Shown piece by piece: positions 14,994-23,662 of a DNA stretch of 23,829 nt. The DNA is from JBCBJZ01 sp038522635 (GTDB taxonomy: Bacteria > Pseudomonadota > Alphaproteobacteria > Rhizobiales > Hyphomicrobiaceae), in contig JBCBJZ010000046.1 of NCBI GenBank assembly GCA_038522635.1, positions 1 to 23,829 of the forward strand, read 5' to 3'. Under the pieces are notes generated by a model. That model had not been told where the DNA came from and did not search any database. It saw only the letters and a program-made list of their open reading frames with translations. Every line of letters begins with the position of its first letter. Position 1 is the stretch's first letter. The translations under genes were made by a program, and so were the position numbers.

Positions 14994-15539
14994 ATGAGCG
15001 ACGCTGAACAAGAGGCCCAGCCTTACACGCTGGAAGCGCTGGCCGCTGATCTGCGAACCTGTTTCGCAGCCGGTGACACAGCTGACGCCCGCCGTGCCGC
15101 CTGCGGTCACGTGGCACGCGCGCTCAAGGACGCGGCATTTATCGACACGCATCTGCCCACGCGCGCCGCCAACGCTGCCCCCCGCGAAGTCCTCTACGAA
15201 GACCCGACCCTTGGCTTTTGCATTTGCGGTCACGTCCACGATGGCCCGGCGCACGGTGACCCGCACGACCACGGTCCAAGCTGGGCCATCTACGGCCAGG
15301 CCCGCGGTGTGACCGAGATGACGGACTGGGCCATCACAACGCCCGCCCACGGCGATGAGCCCGCGCTTGTGACGCCGCTACGCACCTACGTCATGGAGCC
15401 CGGCGATGCCCACCTCTACGACGTCGGCGCTGTGCACTCGCCCAAGCGCGACGCACCCGTCAAGCTGATCCGCGTCGAGGGCCGCAACCTCGACCATGTG
15501 GCCCGCTCGCCCATCGCCGCTGCGCCTGACGCGGTTTAG
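14994..15539 (+). CDS. Cupin-fold protein, cysteine-dioxygenase-like
   Basis: A 181-residue single cupin, probably binding one metal ion in the cytosol. Cupin motif 1 is DPHDHGPSWAIYGQARG (His91, His93) and motif 2 is EPGDAHLYDVGAVHSP (His148); these three histidines could form the iron site seen in thiol dioxygenases such as cysteine or mercaptopropionate dioxygenase. CICGHVHDG (76-84) is an extra Cys/His-rich segment. The ATG at 14994 has AAAGGAG 6 nt upstream; the open frame starts earlier but runs through repeat copy B. It is convergent with the L,D-transpeptidase at 15633, with a terminator between them. The thiol substrate is inferred from the fold only, and other cupin functions are possible. 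Confidence 0.75.
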   Translation: MSDAEQEAQPYTLEALAADLRTCFAAGDTADARRAACGHVARALKDAAFIDTHLPTRAANAAPREVLYEDPTLGFCICGHVHDGPAHGDPHDHGPSWAIYGQARGVTEMTDWAITTPAHGDEPALVTPLRTYVMEPGDAHLYDVGAVHSPKRDAPVKLIRVEGRNLDHVARSPIAAAPDAV

Positions 15540-15571
15540 CCGGGCCATAAAGCGTCCTCCTGTCGGCCGAA

Positions 15572-15600
15572 AACCCCCGCCATTGAGGCGAGGGTTCCCT
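15572..15600 (-). terminator. Intrinsic terminator between the cupin and L,D-transpeptidase genes
   Basis: Arms AACCCCCGCC (15572-15581) and GGCGAGGGTT (15587-15596) pair with one mismatch around the loop ATTGA. On the minus strand the hairpin runs into GGGGGTTTTC, so it best serves the transpeptidase gene, although it may also stop the plus-strand cupin transcript. Confidence 0.6.
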
Positions 15601-15632
15601 TCATCATCGCGACCACGTGGTCACAAGGCCGA

Positions 15633-16556
15633 TCAGTCGAGCCAGCTGAAGAAGCCGTTGTTCTGCGGCCGGCGCGCACGGGCCCGACGTTGGCGGTAGC
15701 TGCGGCGCTGGTAGGTATCCCAACCCTGATAATCGTAGTTGTTGCGGTAGGTGCGACGGGGACGGCGGCGCTTGGCAAAGCCGCGCGAGGCCGGCGTTGA
15801 ACCGTGCAGCGCGATACGCGTGCGGTGCTTGCCGTACTTGCGGACAAGTTGGAAGAAGCGTCGCGCGTTCTTCGGGCTCAACCGAATGCAGCCATGCGAC
15901 GCGGGACGGCCCAGCATGCGCGTGGCGTAGGTCGCATGCACCGCATAGCCACCGCGGAAGAAGATCGCATGGGGCATCGGTGCGTTATCGTATTTGCGCG
16001 AGTACCACATGGTGTGCATGCGGTAGGGCTTATAGGTGCCGGTCGGGGTGTGATGGCCGCGGCGACCCGACGAGATCCGCCAGGAGTGCAGCGTTTTGCC
16101 GTCCAGCATCACCGCCATGCGCTGCGTCGACAGATTGATCCGGGCGACCAACCGCGGTTGCGGCTTCGGCTTCACTTTCGGCTTGGCGACCGGCAAGGGC
16201 GGCGTTTGCGTGCGCGCCGGCGCTTCAATTTCGGCCTTCACGCGCTGAACGGAGGCGTTAGCGGCGGTCGGTGCGGTGTTGGCCCGTAACGTCGCGCTGC
16301 GCAACGTCGTCAGCGGGTTCAGCAGCGATCCGGTGTCGACAAGATCGACCGGCGCGCCTTCAGCCTGCGCGGTGAGAGGTCCACGCAGCGTGGTGTGAGC
16401 GTCCGCCCACATGCGCGTATCCATCGCGTAGGTGAGGGCAAACGCCAGCGGCGGGGTGATGAAGCGGGTGCCAACGCCGCCTTCGAAAGCGACGCTTGGC
16501 GCAGTTTGGGGGGCAAGCAGGCACAATGCCAAGCCGCCTACGGCGAGGAACCGCAT
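15633..16556 (-). CDS. L,D-transpeptidase (YkuD) with Pro/Lys linker and Arg-rich tail
   Basis: A periplasmic enzyme that joins peptidoglycan stem peptides or attaches proteins to them. The 307-residue protein has a signal peptide (about 1-23, LAVGGLALCLLAPQTAPSVA), a long variable segment, and a Pro/Lys-rich spacer (115-135). The YkuD domain (about 137-252) follows, with His207 (YAVHATY) and catalytic Cys223 (ASHGCIRLS). The last 55 residues are Arg/Tyr-rich and end QNNGFFSWLD. The domain part is highly similar to the gene at 16722, so the two are tandem paralogues. GGAGGTCTGACCC directly before the start (minus strand) is a strong ribosome binding site. Which cross-link it makes cannot be told from sequence. 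Confidence 0.93.
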   Translation of the reverse strand: MRFLAVGGLALCLLAPQTAPSVAFEGGVGTRFITPPLAFALTYAMDTRMWADAHTTLRGPLTAQAEGAPVDLVDTGSLLNPLTTLRSATLRANTAPTAANASVQRVKAEIEAPARTQTPPLPVAKPKVKPKPQPRLVARINLSTQRMAVMLDGKTLHSWRISSGRRGHHTPTGTYKPYRMHTMWYSRKYDNAPMPHAIFFRGGYAVHATYATRMLGRPASHGCIRLSPKNARRFFQLVRKYGKHRTRIALHGSTPASRGFAKRRRPRRTYRNNYDYQGWDTYQRRSYRQRRARARRPQNNGFFSWLD

Positions 16557-16721
16557 GGGTCAGACCTCCAACGCAAAACTTGAGGAACAGACAGGATGTT
16601 TCGTCGCTTCAGCGTTACCGAAACTGGCTTCGCAAGCCTTAAGGCGCCTGCGAATTTCCTATCTATTTCATTAGCTTAGCGTTGAGAGGTCTGAGCCAAC
16701 CGTTACCGGCTGTGCCGTTTG

Positions 16722-17165
16722 TCAGTTGGTGATGACAATTCTCGTACGCCGTGCCCCATAACGGCGCACCAGGCCGAAGAGCCGCCGCGCCGCGCTCGGT
16801 GCGAGGCGGATGCAACCGTGCGAAGCGGGACGTCCGAGCTTGCGCACCGCATAGGTGCCGTGGATGGCGTAGCCGCCGCGGAAGAAGATCGAGTGCGGCA
16901 TGGGCGACATATTGTATTTGCGCGAGTACCACATGCGGTGCATGCGCGTCGGGCGGTAGCTGCCGCGCGGCGTGTAGTAGCCGCGGCGGCCCGACGAAAT
17001 CCGCCAGCTATGGCGACGCGCGCCGTTGACGTAGACGTTCGCGCGTTGGGCGCTGATGTCGATACGGACGGTGACGCCGGCTGTTGCGGCGGTCGGCGCG
17101 GCGCTGACGGCGGCCAGCATGGCGGCACCGGTGAGCGCGGCAGCGCGGAACGATACGTTGAACAT
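16722..17165 (-). CDS. Minimal L,D-transpeptidase (YkuD domain only)
   Basis: At 147 residues it is little more than a signal peptide (about 1-29, AAALTGAAMLAAVSAAPTAATA) and one YkuD domain. His102 (YAIHGTY) and catalytic Cys118 (ASHGCIRLA) are present. The blocks HSWRISSGRRG, MWYSRKY and IFFRGGYA are shared with the neighbour at 15633, but the linker and the Arg-rich tail are absent. The start at 17165 is chosen because AGGGGT lies 4-9 nt upstream; an upstream ATG at 17207 would bury the signal peptide. It lies 165 nt upstream of its paralogue on the same strand. A hairpin TTCGCA/TGCGAA (16629-16654) lies in that gap and might attenuate read-through. Probably periplasmic and acting on peptidoglycan. 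Confidence 0.93.
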   Translation of the reverse strand: MFNVSFRAAALTGAAMLAAVSAAPTAATAGVTVRIDISAQRANVYVNGARRHSWRISSGRRGYYTPRGSYRPTRMHRMWYSRKYNMSPMPHSIFFRGGYAIHGTYAVRKLGRPASHGCIRLAPSAARRLFGLVRRYGARRTRIVITN

Positions 17166-17382
17166 GATTACCCCTACTGTGTACGAAGAACGCGACCGCA
17201 CCCCCACAACTGCCGTGATCGTGTTCGCGAAACGCCAGCGATTTCATGCGGTTGCGTTAAGCATACACACTTTCGCCGTAATTGCAGAGCACGGCCGCCA
17301 CAGACGGTGAAAATTCGCTTAATCCTGTGCGGGTAGCATTCATCGGTCGAGTAGAGCGCTGCCGCCGCCCCGCGAACGCCGC

Positions 17383-18834
17383 TCAGGACGCCTTGACGAC
17401 CTCAAACGCTTCCAGCGCCCGGTTGCGCGCGCTTTTGTGGTCGACCAACGGCTCCGGGTAGGTCTCGCCCAGCTTGACCCCGGCCTTGCGCAGCACGTCC
17501 GCCGGCGCCTCCCAGGGGGCGTTGAGATGCTTCGTCGGCATTTTGGCGAGTTCCGGCACCCAGCGGCGCACGTAGTCGCCATCGGGGTCAAACTTCGCCC
17601 CTTGCGTCATGGGGTTGAAGATGCGGAAGAAGGGCGAAGCATCTGCGCCTGAGCCCGCCACCCATTGCCAACCGGCCGCGTTGTTCGCCAGATCCGCGTC
17701 AACCAGCGTGTCCCAGAACCACGCTTCCCCTTCGCGCCAGTCGATCAACAAATGCTTGATCAGAAGCGAGGCCACTATCATGCGCACGCGGTTGTGCATC
17801 CAGCCCGTCTCATAGAGCTGCCGCATCCCTGCATCGACGATGGGAAACCCGGTCTGCCCCCGCTGCCAAGCCTTCAGGTGACCCTTCTTGGGGTCCCAGG
17901 GAAAGGCATCATAGGCCGACTTGAAAGCTTGATCGGGCAGGCCCGGCGCCATCGTCAAAAGCTGATGGGAAAACTCGCGCCAGCCCAGCTCGCGAAGAAA
18001 GGCCTGCGCGCCGTTTTCGGTCGCCGGATGATCTTCACGGTAGCGCAACACATCGTACCAGCAGCGGTTCGGGCTGATGTTGCCGCTGTGCAAGAAAGGC
18101 GAAAGCCCTGAGGTCCCATCCTTGTCTGGGCGATCGCGATCGCTCGCATAAGTTTCGAGCGCGTTCTTACAAAACCACGTCAGACGCGCCTGCGCGCCTT
18201 CAGGACCAGGCGTCCAGGTTTCGCGCAAGCCGCCGGCCCAGTCGGGCGATGTGGGGAGAAGACCCCAGTCGTCGAGAGCCTCGCTTTTGGGCCAACGCTC
18301 GGGCGCCGGCACTTTGTCGGGCGCTTTCAACGGTTCGCGCGGCGGCGGTAGCTCCTGCATCGCACGCCACATCGGCGTGAAGACTTTGTAGGCGTCGCCT
18401 GACCCGGTCCGCACATCCTCAGGCTCAAAAAGCAGCGCGCCCGCGCAACGTTTCACCGTGAACGTATCGCTCGCGAACGTGTCATGGATGTCCTTCTGCA
18501 GCGCCACCGCCCACGGCTCATAACGGCGCGTGAAATGGATCGCATCACAGTCATGCTCATCCACGATCGCCTGCACATGCTCCAGCGTATCGCCGTTACG
18601 CAAAATCAAACGGCTGCCGCGCGCCTGTAGGGCGTCATCCAACGCCACCAGCGCATGATGGCGCCACCACAAGGAGGCCCCCCCGGGCGCCCAATCGCCC
18701 GCCCGCGCCGTGTCCTGCACGAAAAGCGGGATCACGGCGTCCGCCCGTTGACAGGCTTTGTCGAGCGCCGGGAGGTCATCGACGCGCAAGTCATTGCCGA
18801 AGAGCACGATGGTACAACGTGACGTGTCGGGCAT
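17383..18834 (-). CDS. phrB: Deoxyribodipyrimidine photolyase (class I)
   Basis: Uses FAD and blue light to split cyclobutane pyrimidine dimers. The 483-residue protein has an N-terminal antenna-binding alpha/beta domain (about 6-165, starting VLFGNDLRVDD) and a C-terminal FAD domain (about 200-475). FAD- and DNA-contact motifs are TSGLSPFLHSG (241-251), TGWMHNRVRM (343-352) and NNAAGWQW (384-391), which correspond to the two photolyase signature patterns. The start at 18834 (MPDTSRCTIVLF) fits the family; the 31-residue upstream extension has no match. The upstream ribosome binding site is weak (GAGATG, about 8 nt away). A (6-4) photolyase or cryptochrome is less likely given the class I signatures. 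It appears to be a single-gene transcript. Confidence 0.93.
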   Translation of the reverse strand: MPDTSRCTIVLFGNDLRVDDLPALDKACQRADAVIPLFVQDTARAGDWAPGGASLWWRHHALVALDDALQARGSRLILRNGDTLEHVQAIVDEHDCDAIHFTRRYEPWAVALQKDIHDTFASDTFTVKRCAGALLFEPEDVRTGSGDAYKVFTPMWRAMQELPPPREPLKAPDKVPAPERWPKSEALDDWGLLPTSPDWAGGLRETWTPGPEGAQARLTWFCKNALETYASDRDRPDKDGTSGLSPFLHSGNISPNRCWYDVLRYREDHPATENGAQAFLRELGWREFSHQLLTMAPGLPDQAFKSAYDAFPWDPKKGHLKAWQRGQTGFPIVDAGMRQLYETGWMHNRVRMIVASLLIKHLLIDWREGEAWFWDTLVDADLANNAAGWQWVAGSGADASPFFRIFNPMTQGAKFDPDGDYVRRWVPELAKMPTKHLNAPWEAPADVLRKAGVKLGETYPEPLVDHKSARNRALEAFEVVKAS

Positions 18835-19022
18835 GGGGCAGTCATCTCGCGTTCGAAGGGAACAACAGGTCGTGGGGAAACCGCCCGCCGCTTTGGTCAG
18901 CGCCGCTGTGACCGGGCGCACCCTCACGAGGGGCTAAACGACGGCGGCGCGGCCTTCACGCCACTCGCCGACACCAACGGCTGCGACCCCACCAGGACCG
19001 ACCCCAATGGGCCCGCCTCGTC

Positions 19023-20828
19023 TCAGCGCCCGCTGTTGTTAAAGAACATATCGAAGAACGTTCGGTTCTGTCGGCGACGACGCTGGCGACGTCGTGTCTC
19101 ACGGCGTGCGCGTGCACGTTTGGTCCGCTCAGCCCGCGCCTTGGCATTTGGCGTGCCGGGCCCCGCGGCGGTGGTGCGCGGTACGCGGAGCAGGGCGTAC
19201 TGGTTGGTGAGCCCATCGGGGGAGGCGACCGTGACCCGCCCTTGATCCCACGTCCAGGTTGCAACCTTCTCGCCAAGCCGGTGGTTTTCCAGCGCCACAA
19301 CCTTTTGGCTGCGCAGATCGATGATCGCTGCCGTCTGCACGGGCTTTGCCGCATCCACACCCATCGTGCCGGCGGTGAAAATCAGCACGCCGAAGCGGTT
19401 GAACGGCTTGGGCCTGATCGTCCACGACAGCACCCGCGGCTGCGCTTCACCCATCACCTCGAGCGGCACGCGAAGCCGCTCGTAGCGCGGATGCGTCGCA
19501 AAGAAACGCTCGCCCTGATGGAAGACGTTCCAGCCCTCGCGACCAAGCTTGCGCAACACCACAGCTTCGTCCTGCAACGGCTCCCCCAGCCGGACCAGCG
19601 CTGCGCGCAGCAGCGGCAGATCGGGATCGCGTTTTGCCGCCTGACGAAGCACGCGGGTCGCCAGTTTGACGTCGCCTGCCGCTTCCGCCATTTCGCCCGC
19701 GGCCCAAAGCGCCACCGCACTCTGCGGCGCTAATTGCAGCGCTAAGCGTGCATCCCGGCGACCCAATTCCAGTTGCCCCATCTGTCGATATGTCCACCCG
19801 CGGTAGGCGTAAGCGCGTGCCGAGCGGGGATTGATTTCGAGCGCGCGGCCGTAGTCTTCCAACGCCGCGTCGTAGTTCCGGCTGCGTGCATAGGCGAAGC
19901 CGCGTCCTTCAAGGGCTGGCGCGCTGCGGGGATCAAGCTGCACGACGGTGTTGTAGTCCTCGAGGGCGGCCTTCAGATCGCCAGCCCGAGCGTGGGCGCG
20001 CGCGCGCATCAGCAGATAGACGGCGTTGCCGCCGTCGAACGTGAGGGAACGGCTCAGGTCTTCCACGGCCGGGGCGAAGCGGTTGATCGCCAGATTGGCT
20101 TCGGCGCGGTTCCGGTAGCCGGCCGCGTAACGTTGGTTGAAGTTCACCGCCCGTGTGAAATCGCGTAACGCCGCGTGCGGGCGCCCCTGCGCGAGGTGCA
20201 CGCGACCCCGCCCGGCGAGCGGTGCAAAGGCGGTCGGGCGCAACCGGATCGCGGTCGAGAAGTCGGCGAACGCATCGTTCGCATCGCCGCGCTTAATGTG
20301 GGCGATCGCCCGGTTGTTGTAGGCCGCCGCGTAGCCCGGTGCGAGCACAACGGCGCGGTCGAAATCCTTGATCGCTTCGCCATGCAGCTTCAGCGCAAGG
20401 AGCAGGCTTCCACGGCTGTTGTAGACGGCCGCGTTTTCCGGGAAGAGCTTGATCGAGGCGTTGAAATCTTCAAGCGCCAGCGCGTGGCGCCCCATGCGGG
20501 CATAGGCGTTGCCACGGTCGTTCAGGAGGCTGGCGCGTTGATCGGTACGTAAGCGCGGAAGTTGTAGGGCGTTGGCGTAGAGTTCGATCGCGCGCGCGGT
20601 CTTCGCAGACAAAAGCGCCGTTGCCGCAGTCCGTGCCAGCCGGTCGGCTTTCGGGTTGGCCAGCGCAGGCGCGGCACCGATCACGACAAGCGCGCAAGCG
20701 CACAGAACGGCATAAAGCCGGAGCGGCGCGTACGTCAGCGTCGCGCGTAGGCGCGGCAATCGCCGCGGGGCCGGCACAGAGCGTTGCCCGCATCTGCGGC
20801 CAGCAGGCAGCGACTTCCAGCGCAGCAT
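19023..20828 (-). CDS. Secreted multi-TPR protein with Arg-rich C-terminal tail
   Basis: A 601-residue protein of unknown function. A basic N-terminus is followed by one hydrophobic segment (about 36-57, YAVLCACALVVIGAAPALA) that is either a signal peptide or an anchor. About ten tetratricopeptide repeats follow (about 60-430), for example ALEDFNASIKLFPENAAVYN, AIKDFDRAVVLAPGYAAAYN and ALEDYGRALEINPRSARAY. A non-TPR domain (about 440-560; WTIRPKPFNRFGVLIFTAG) comes next, and then an Arg/Lys stretch ending in RQNRTFFDMFFNNSGR. The start at 20828 is chosen because GAGGAT lies 8 nt upstream; the open frame extends to 21161 without a match. TPRs indicate protein-protein contacts, and the export signal places them in the periplasm. 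It is divergent from the TadD-like lipoprotein gene. Confidence 0.88.
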   Translation of the reverse strand: MLRWKSLPAGRRCGQRSVPAPRRLPRLRATLTYAPLRLYAVLCACALVVIGAAPALANPKADRLARTAATALLSAKTARAIELYANALQLPRLRTDQRASLLNDRGNAYARMGRHALALEDFNASIKLFPENAAVYNSRGSLLLALKLHGEAIKDFDRAVVLAPGYAAAYNNRAIAHIKRGDANDAFADFSTAIRLRPTAFAPLAGRGRVHLAQGRPHAALRDFTRAVNFNQRYAAGYRNRAEANLAINRFAPAVEDLSRSLTFDGGNAVYLLMRARAHARAGDLKAALEDYNTVVQLDPRSAPALEGRGFAYARSRNYDAALEDYGRALEINPRSARAYAYRGWTYRQMGQLELGRRDARLALQLAPQSAVALWAAGEMAEAAGDVKLATRVLRQAAKRDPDLPLLRAALVRLGEPLQDEAVVLRKLGREGWNVFHQGERFFATHPRYERLRVPLEVMGEAQPRVLSWTIRPKPFNRFGVLIFTAGTMGVDAAKPVQTAAIIDLRSQKVVALENHRLGEKVATWTWDQGRVTVASPDGLTNQYALLRVPRTTAAGPGTPNAKARAERTKRARARRETRRRQRRRRQNRTFFDMFFNNSGR

Positions 20829-21189
20829 GGCATCATCCTCATCGTAGCCGTCACCGCCCGCACGCCTCATTAACGTGGCCTGACCGCTCACCGCGGGCCT
20901 AAACCGGTCCAATGCGCAAATCATGGCTACCCGTTGGTAGCAAGTCGCGCACCCGATCTCAATCTGGCGGCGCGGCTTTGCGGTCCCTTGCCCGGCCTCA
21001 GTCAGCGGCCGCTCCCCACACTGGGGATAATGGGGACGATGCAGCAACGCCACACACGCGACGATGAAGGTCACGGCTAAGACAGCCGCCTCAAGTGGTG
21101 GGAGAGTGTGGATGACAAATGCGGTGTCGGGTTGGGCCCGCTGGGGGCGTTGGCCTCTCAAACTGAGCGCTGTTCAAGCTGGTCCACGG
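20829..21189. other. Divergent intergenic region between the two TPR genes
   Basis: It should contain promoters for both directions. A GATAAT hexamer (21026-21031) could be a -10 for the plus-strand gene, but no -35 is seen at 17-18 nt. A small CCCC-ACACT-GGGG hairpin overlaps it (21014-21026). No gene is supported, although both flanking frames stay open into the region. Confidence 0.45.
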
Positions 21190-22182
21190 ATGTTGCAAGG
21201 GTCGCGCGCTGCTCATGGTGAACGGCACGTTGGACGTCGAATGGGCCTTGCGGTCGGCATCATCGCGGTGGCCGGTTCCCTGAGCGCATGCAGTCAGACG
21301 GGCTTGCAAGCGCTTGAACGCCCTGGGCCAGCGACCGCACAACAGGCGCAACGTCCCTCGAGCGCGGCCTGGCGCGCGCGCGCGCAGCCCGCAGCGAAGC
21401 GCACGCGCCCCAAGGCCCAAACCGCCACCGTAGCGCCCGCCGTCATAGCCCCCGCCCAGAGGCCAGCTGGCCAGCGTCAGCCTTTTGCACAACGCCAGGC
21501 GCCTGCGCCGCGTGACACATCGCGCCGTCCGACCCATCCCGCTGTGCCCGCCAACCCTGCGGTGCTGGCGCGCTTGAAGGCACGTCACGCTGACCGCCCC
21601 GATAATGTGGTGGCGGCGATCCGCTACGCTCGGGCGTTGCGCGCCCGCGACCGCAAGCCCGCCGCTTGGGCGGTGCTGCAGGCCAGCGCAAAGCGCCAGC
21701 CCAACGCGCCACGCCTTATGCTTGAGCGCGGACTGATGGCTGTGGAAATCGGTCGTTTTGACGAAGCTGAGCGCCTGCTCTCAAAAGTCGCCCGCACGAA
21801 CCGTCAGGACTGGCGGGTGTGGTCGGCGCTGGGTGTTGCGCGTGCCAATCGTGGTCAGCCGAAGCGGGCGCGCGCGGCGCTCGAACGTGCCTTGCAGCTC
21901 AGCCCGCGCCACCCGACGGTGCTCAACAACCTGGCGATGGCGCACGCGCTTGAAGGCAATGCCGTTGAAGCGACCAAACTGCTGAAGCAAGCTGTTGCGC
22001 GGGGTGCGCCTGCTGCACAGGTCCAGCGCAATTTGGCCCTGCTGGACGCCATCCGCACCCGCACCGGTGCGGCCAAGCGCAGCGTGCGTCGCGTGACGCG
22101 GGTGGCCCCGGCTGCACCGCCTGCATCCAAGCGAACCGCTGGCACCCGGTCCGGCTGGTTCGATCAACAAGCTGACCCGTAA
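21190..22182 (+). CDS. TadD-like TPR lipoprotein
   Basis: A probable lipoprotein. GRRMGLAVGIIAVAGSLSAC is an arginine-led hydrophobic signal with the lipobox LSAC. It is followed by a long Ala/Pro/Arg/Gln-rich linker and then TPRs over the last 180 residues (RLMLERGLMAVEIGRFDEAE, WSALGVARANRGQPKRARAA, HPTVLNNLAMAHALEGNAVE). The NLAMAHALEGNAVEA and QVQRNLALL blocks resemble TadD, the pilotin-like TPR protein of Flp pilus systems; no other tad gene is present, so this is likely a relative rather than TadD itself. ATG 21190 keeps the two arginines before the hydrophobic core; ATG 21241 would give a 313-residue protein without them. The ribosome binding site is weak for both. Converges on the SGNH gene. 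Confidence 0.75.
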   Translation: MLQGSRAAHGERHVGRRMGLAVGIIAVAGSLSACSQTGLQALERPGPATAQQAQRPSSAAWRARAQPAAKRTRPKAQTATVAPAVIAPAQRPAGQRQPFAQRQAPAPRDTSRRPTHPAVPANPAVLARLKARHADRPDNVVAAIRYARALRARDRKPAAWAVLQASAKRQPNAPRLMLERGLMAVEIGRFDEAERLLSKVARTNRQDWRVWSALGVARANRGQPKRARAALERALQLSPRHPTVLNNLAMAHALEGNAVEATKLLKQAVARGAPAAQVQRNLALLDAIRTRTGAAKRSVRRVTRVAPAAPPASKRTAGTRSGWFDQQADP

Positions 22183-22263
22183 ACGTTCAACGATCCAGCG
22201 AGTGCGAGCGATTTCGGGCTCACTTAGGGTGATCCCGGTTGATCGCCTCCTGATCTTCGTCGC

Positions 22264-23496
22264 TCACCGCGAGGGCGGCTGCGCCATGGACGCTTGTTTC
22301 GGCGCTTCCGGCTTTAGCAGGCGCGGGTCACTGATCAGCAGGGTTGTCAACGCGCCCGCCACCAGGCGATTGGCGCGGCGGTTCCAGTGCCAATCGTAGG
22401 GAAACTCGAACCGCTTGCCGTGGCGCGCGTAGTCGCGCGCGAACGTGGCCTGCAGGTTGATGAACGGTAGGTCCATCTGGCGGGTCAGGTCGGCAGCGAT
22501 GAGGTTGAGGCGCCCGACCTCGTACTTTTGCGGCGCGATGTTCTCGTAGATCGCCTCGCGCACGGCATCCATCACGAACACCAGCTTCACGCCATGCGCA
22601 TGCGCAAGCGCCTTCATCTCACGCAGCACGTAGCGGGCGTAGAACCGGTTCTTGCGGTGGTCGGCAATTTTGCGGATGTCCACGCCCGACGAGATGAACT
22701 CCGGCTGATAGCGCTCGTTGCCGCCCCAATAAAACCGGCTGATCACGTCCTTCATCGTGAGATAAAGGCCGGTCTGATAGTAGAGGTAGCGGAAGGTTCG
22801 CAGATTGCGCAGCACGTCCGACAGACCCGGCTTGAAGTCCGCCGGCGGGATCTCAACCACGCTGCCCTCGTCGTCGCGCTTCAGCTTCATGAAGCTTGAG
22901 GCGTAGCGCGTGCGCAAAAAGCGGTAGCTCTCGTCAAAGTCGTTGTGGATCAGCGGTACGATCACAACGTCCGGTTTAAAGCGCAGGACCTCGTGGCGAA
23001 GCATGTGCAGGTACTGCGACAGCGGTGCGCCATCCATGCCGAAGCGGTAGACTTCGCTTTTGACGCCGCGGGCGTTGAGCTTGCGCTCAAGAACGGCGGG
23101 GAAGCCTTCGCGGGGATTGACGAATTTGGCGTGGACGTAGCTGTCGCCGATCACCGCGATGCGGTACACGCCCTTGCGCCGTTCAATGGCATAGCGCGCC
23201 TTGACCGAATTCCAGCCATCCTCGTTGATCGTCGCGCGCGTCGACGTGCCATCGGGATGCCGGAACGTCGCGTGGGTGCCCGGATAGTAGCGCACAACCT
23301 TGTTGATCGTGACGTTGGGGAGCACATCGTCCGGCTTCAGGATGAAGCGGAACACCACATGTTCCAAAAGCATCAGACAGATGAAGCCGGACAGCGCAAG
23401 TGCGCCAAGATTACCCGCCCAGGGCGGCAATCCGGCCAGGAGGCGACGTACCAACCCTGTGGGTTCGCGAAGCTTTGCGTCCATCGGCTGCGTCAT
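22264..23496 (-). CDS. Membrane-anchored SGNH/GDSL hydrolase-like protein
   Basis: A 410-residue protein with one N-terminal transmembrane helix (about 27-52, GALALSGFICLMLLEHVVFRFIL) and a periplasmic SGNH fold. Block I is IAVIGDSYVHA (Ser119). A block III-like Asn occurs in PLIHNDFDES. Block V is DWHWN (Asp368, His370), with the family's following RxANRLVA. Such proteins are esterases or O-acyltransferases acting on cell-surface polysaccharides or lipids, as in the AlgX/AlgJ type. The substrate is unknown. The start at 23496 has AGG 7 nt upstream; Met5 is an alternative. It is separated from ssb by 166 nt in which no clear promoter or terminator was seen. Confidence 0.8.
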   Translation of the reverse strand: MTQPMDAKLREPTGLVRRLLAGLPPWAGNLGALALSGFICLMLLEHVVFRFILKPDDVLPNVTINKVVRYYPGTHATFRHPDGTSTRATINEDGWNSVKARYAIERRKGVYRIAVIGDSYVHAKFVNPREGFPAVLERKLNARGVKSEVYRFGMDGAPLSQYLHMLRHEVLRFKPDVVIVPLIHNDFDESYRFLRTRYASSFMKLKRDDEGSVVEIPPADFKPGLSDVLRNLRTFRYLYYQTGLYLTMKDVISRFYWGGNERYQPEFISSGVDIRKIADHRKNRFYARYVLREMKALAHAHGVKLVFVMDAVREAIYENIAPQKYEVGRLNLIAADLTRQMDLPFINLQATFARDYARHGKRFEFPYDWHWNRRANRLVAGALTTLLISDPRLLKPEAPKQASMAQPPSR

Positions 23497-23662
23497 CGGG
23501 TGGCCTATGCGTGATCAAACCAAAAACTCGACCACCCCAGGCAAGCTCTATGCCATCCACTGTACTCTCAATCCCAACGCGCTCGCGATGGCCCTCGTTA
23601 CCGCCTGCCGTCATCGCTGCCTCATCGGCCGGCGCTCTGGTGCTAAGCGATCCGTCGAGACC

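Noticed and set aside
16629..16654. TTCGCA/TGCGAA hairpin between the two transpeptidase genes as a terminator
   Set aside because: Only three Ts follow on the minus strand and the stem is interrupted, so termination is not supported.
20829..21161. Upstream extension of the large TPR protein
   Set aside because: It would place the export signal over 140 residues inside the protein; GAGGAT before 20828 marks a better start.
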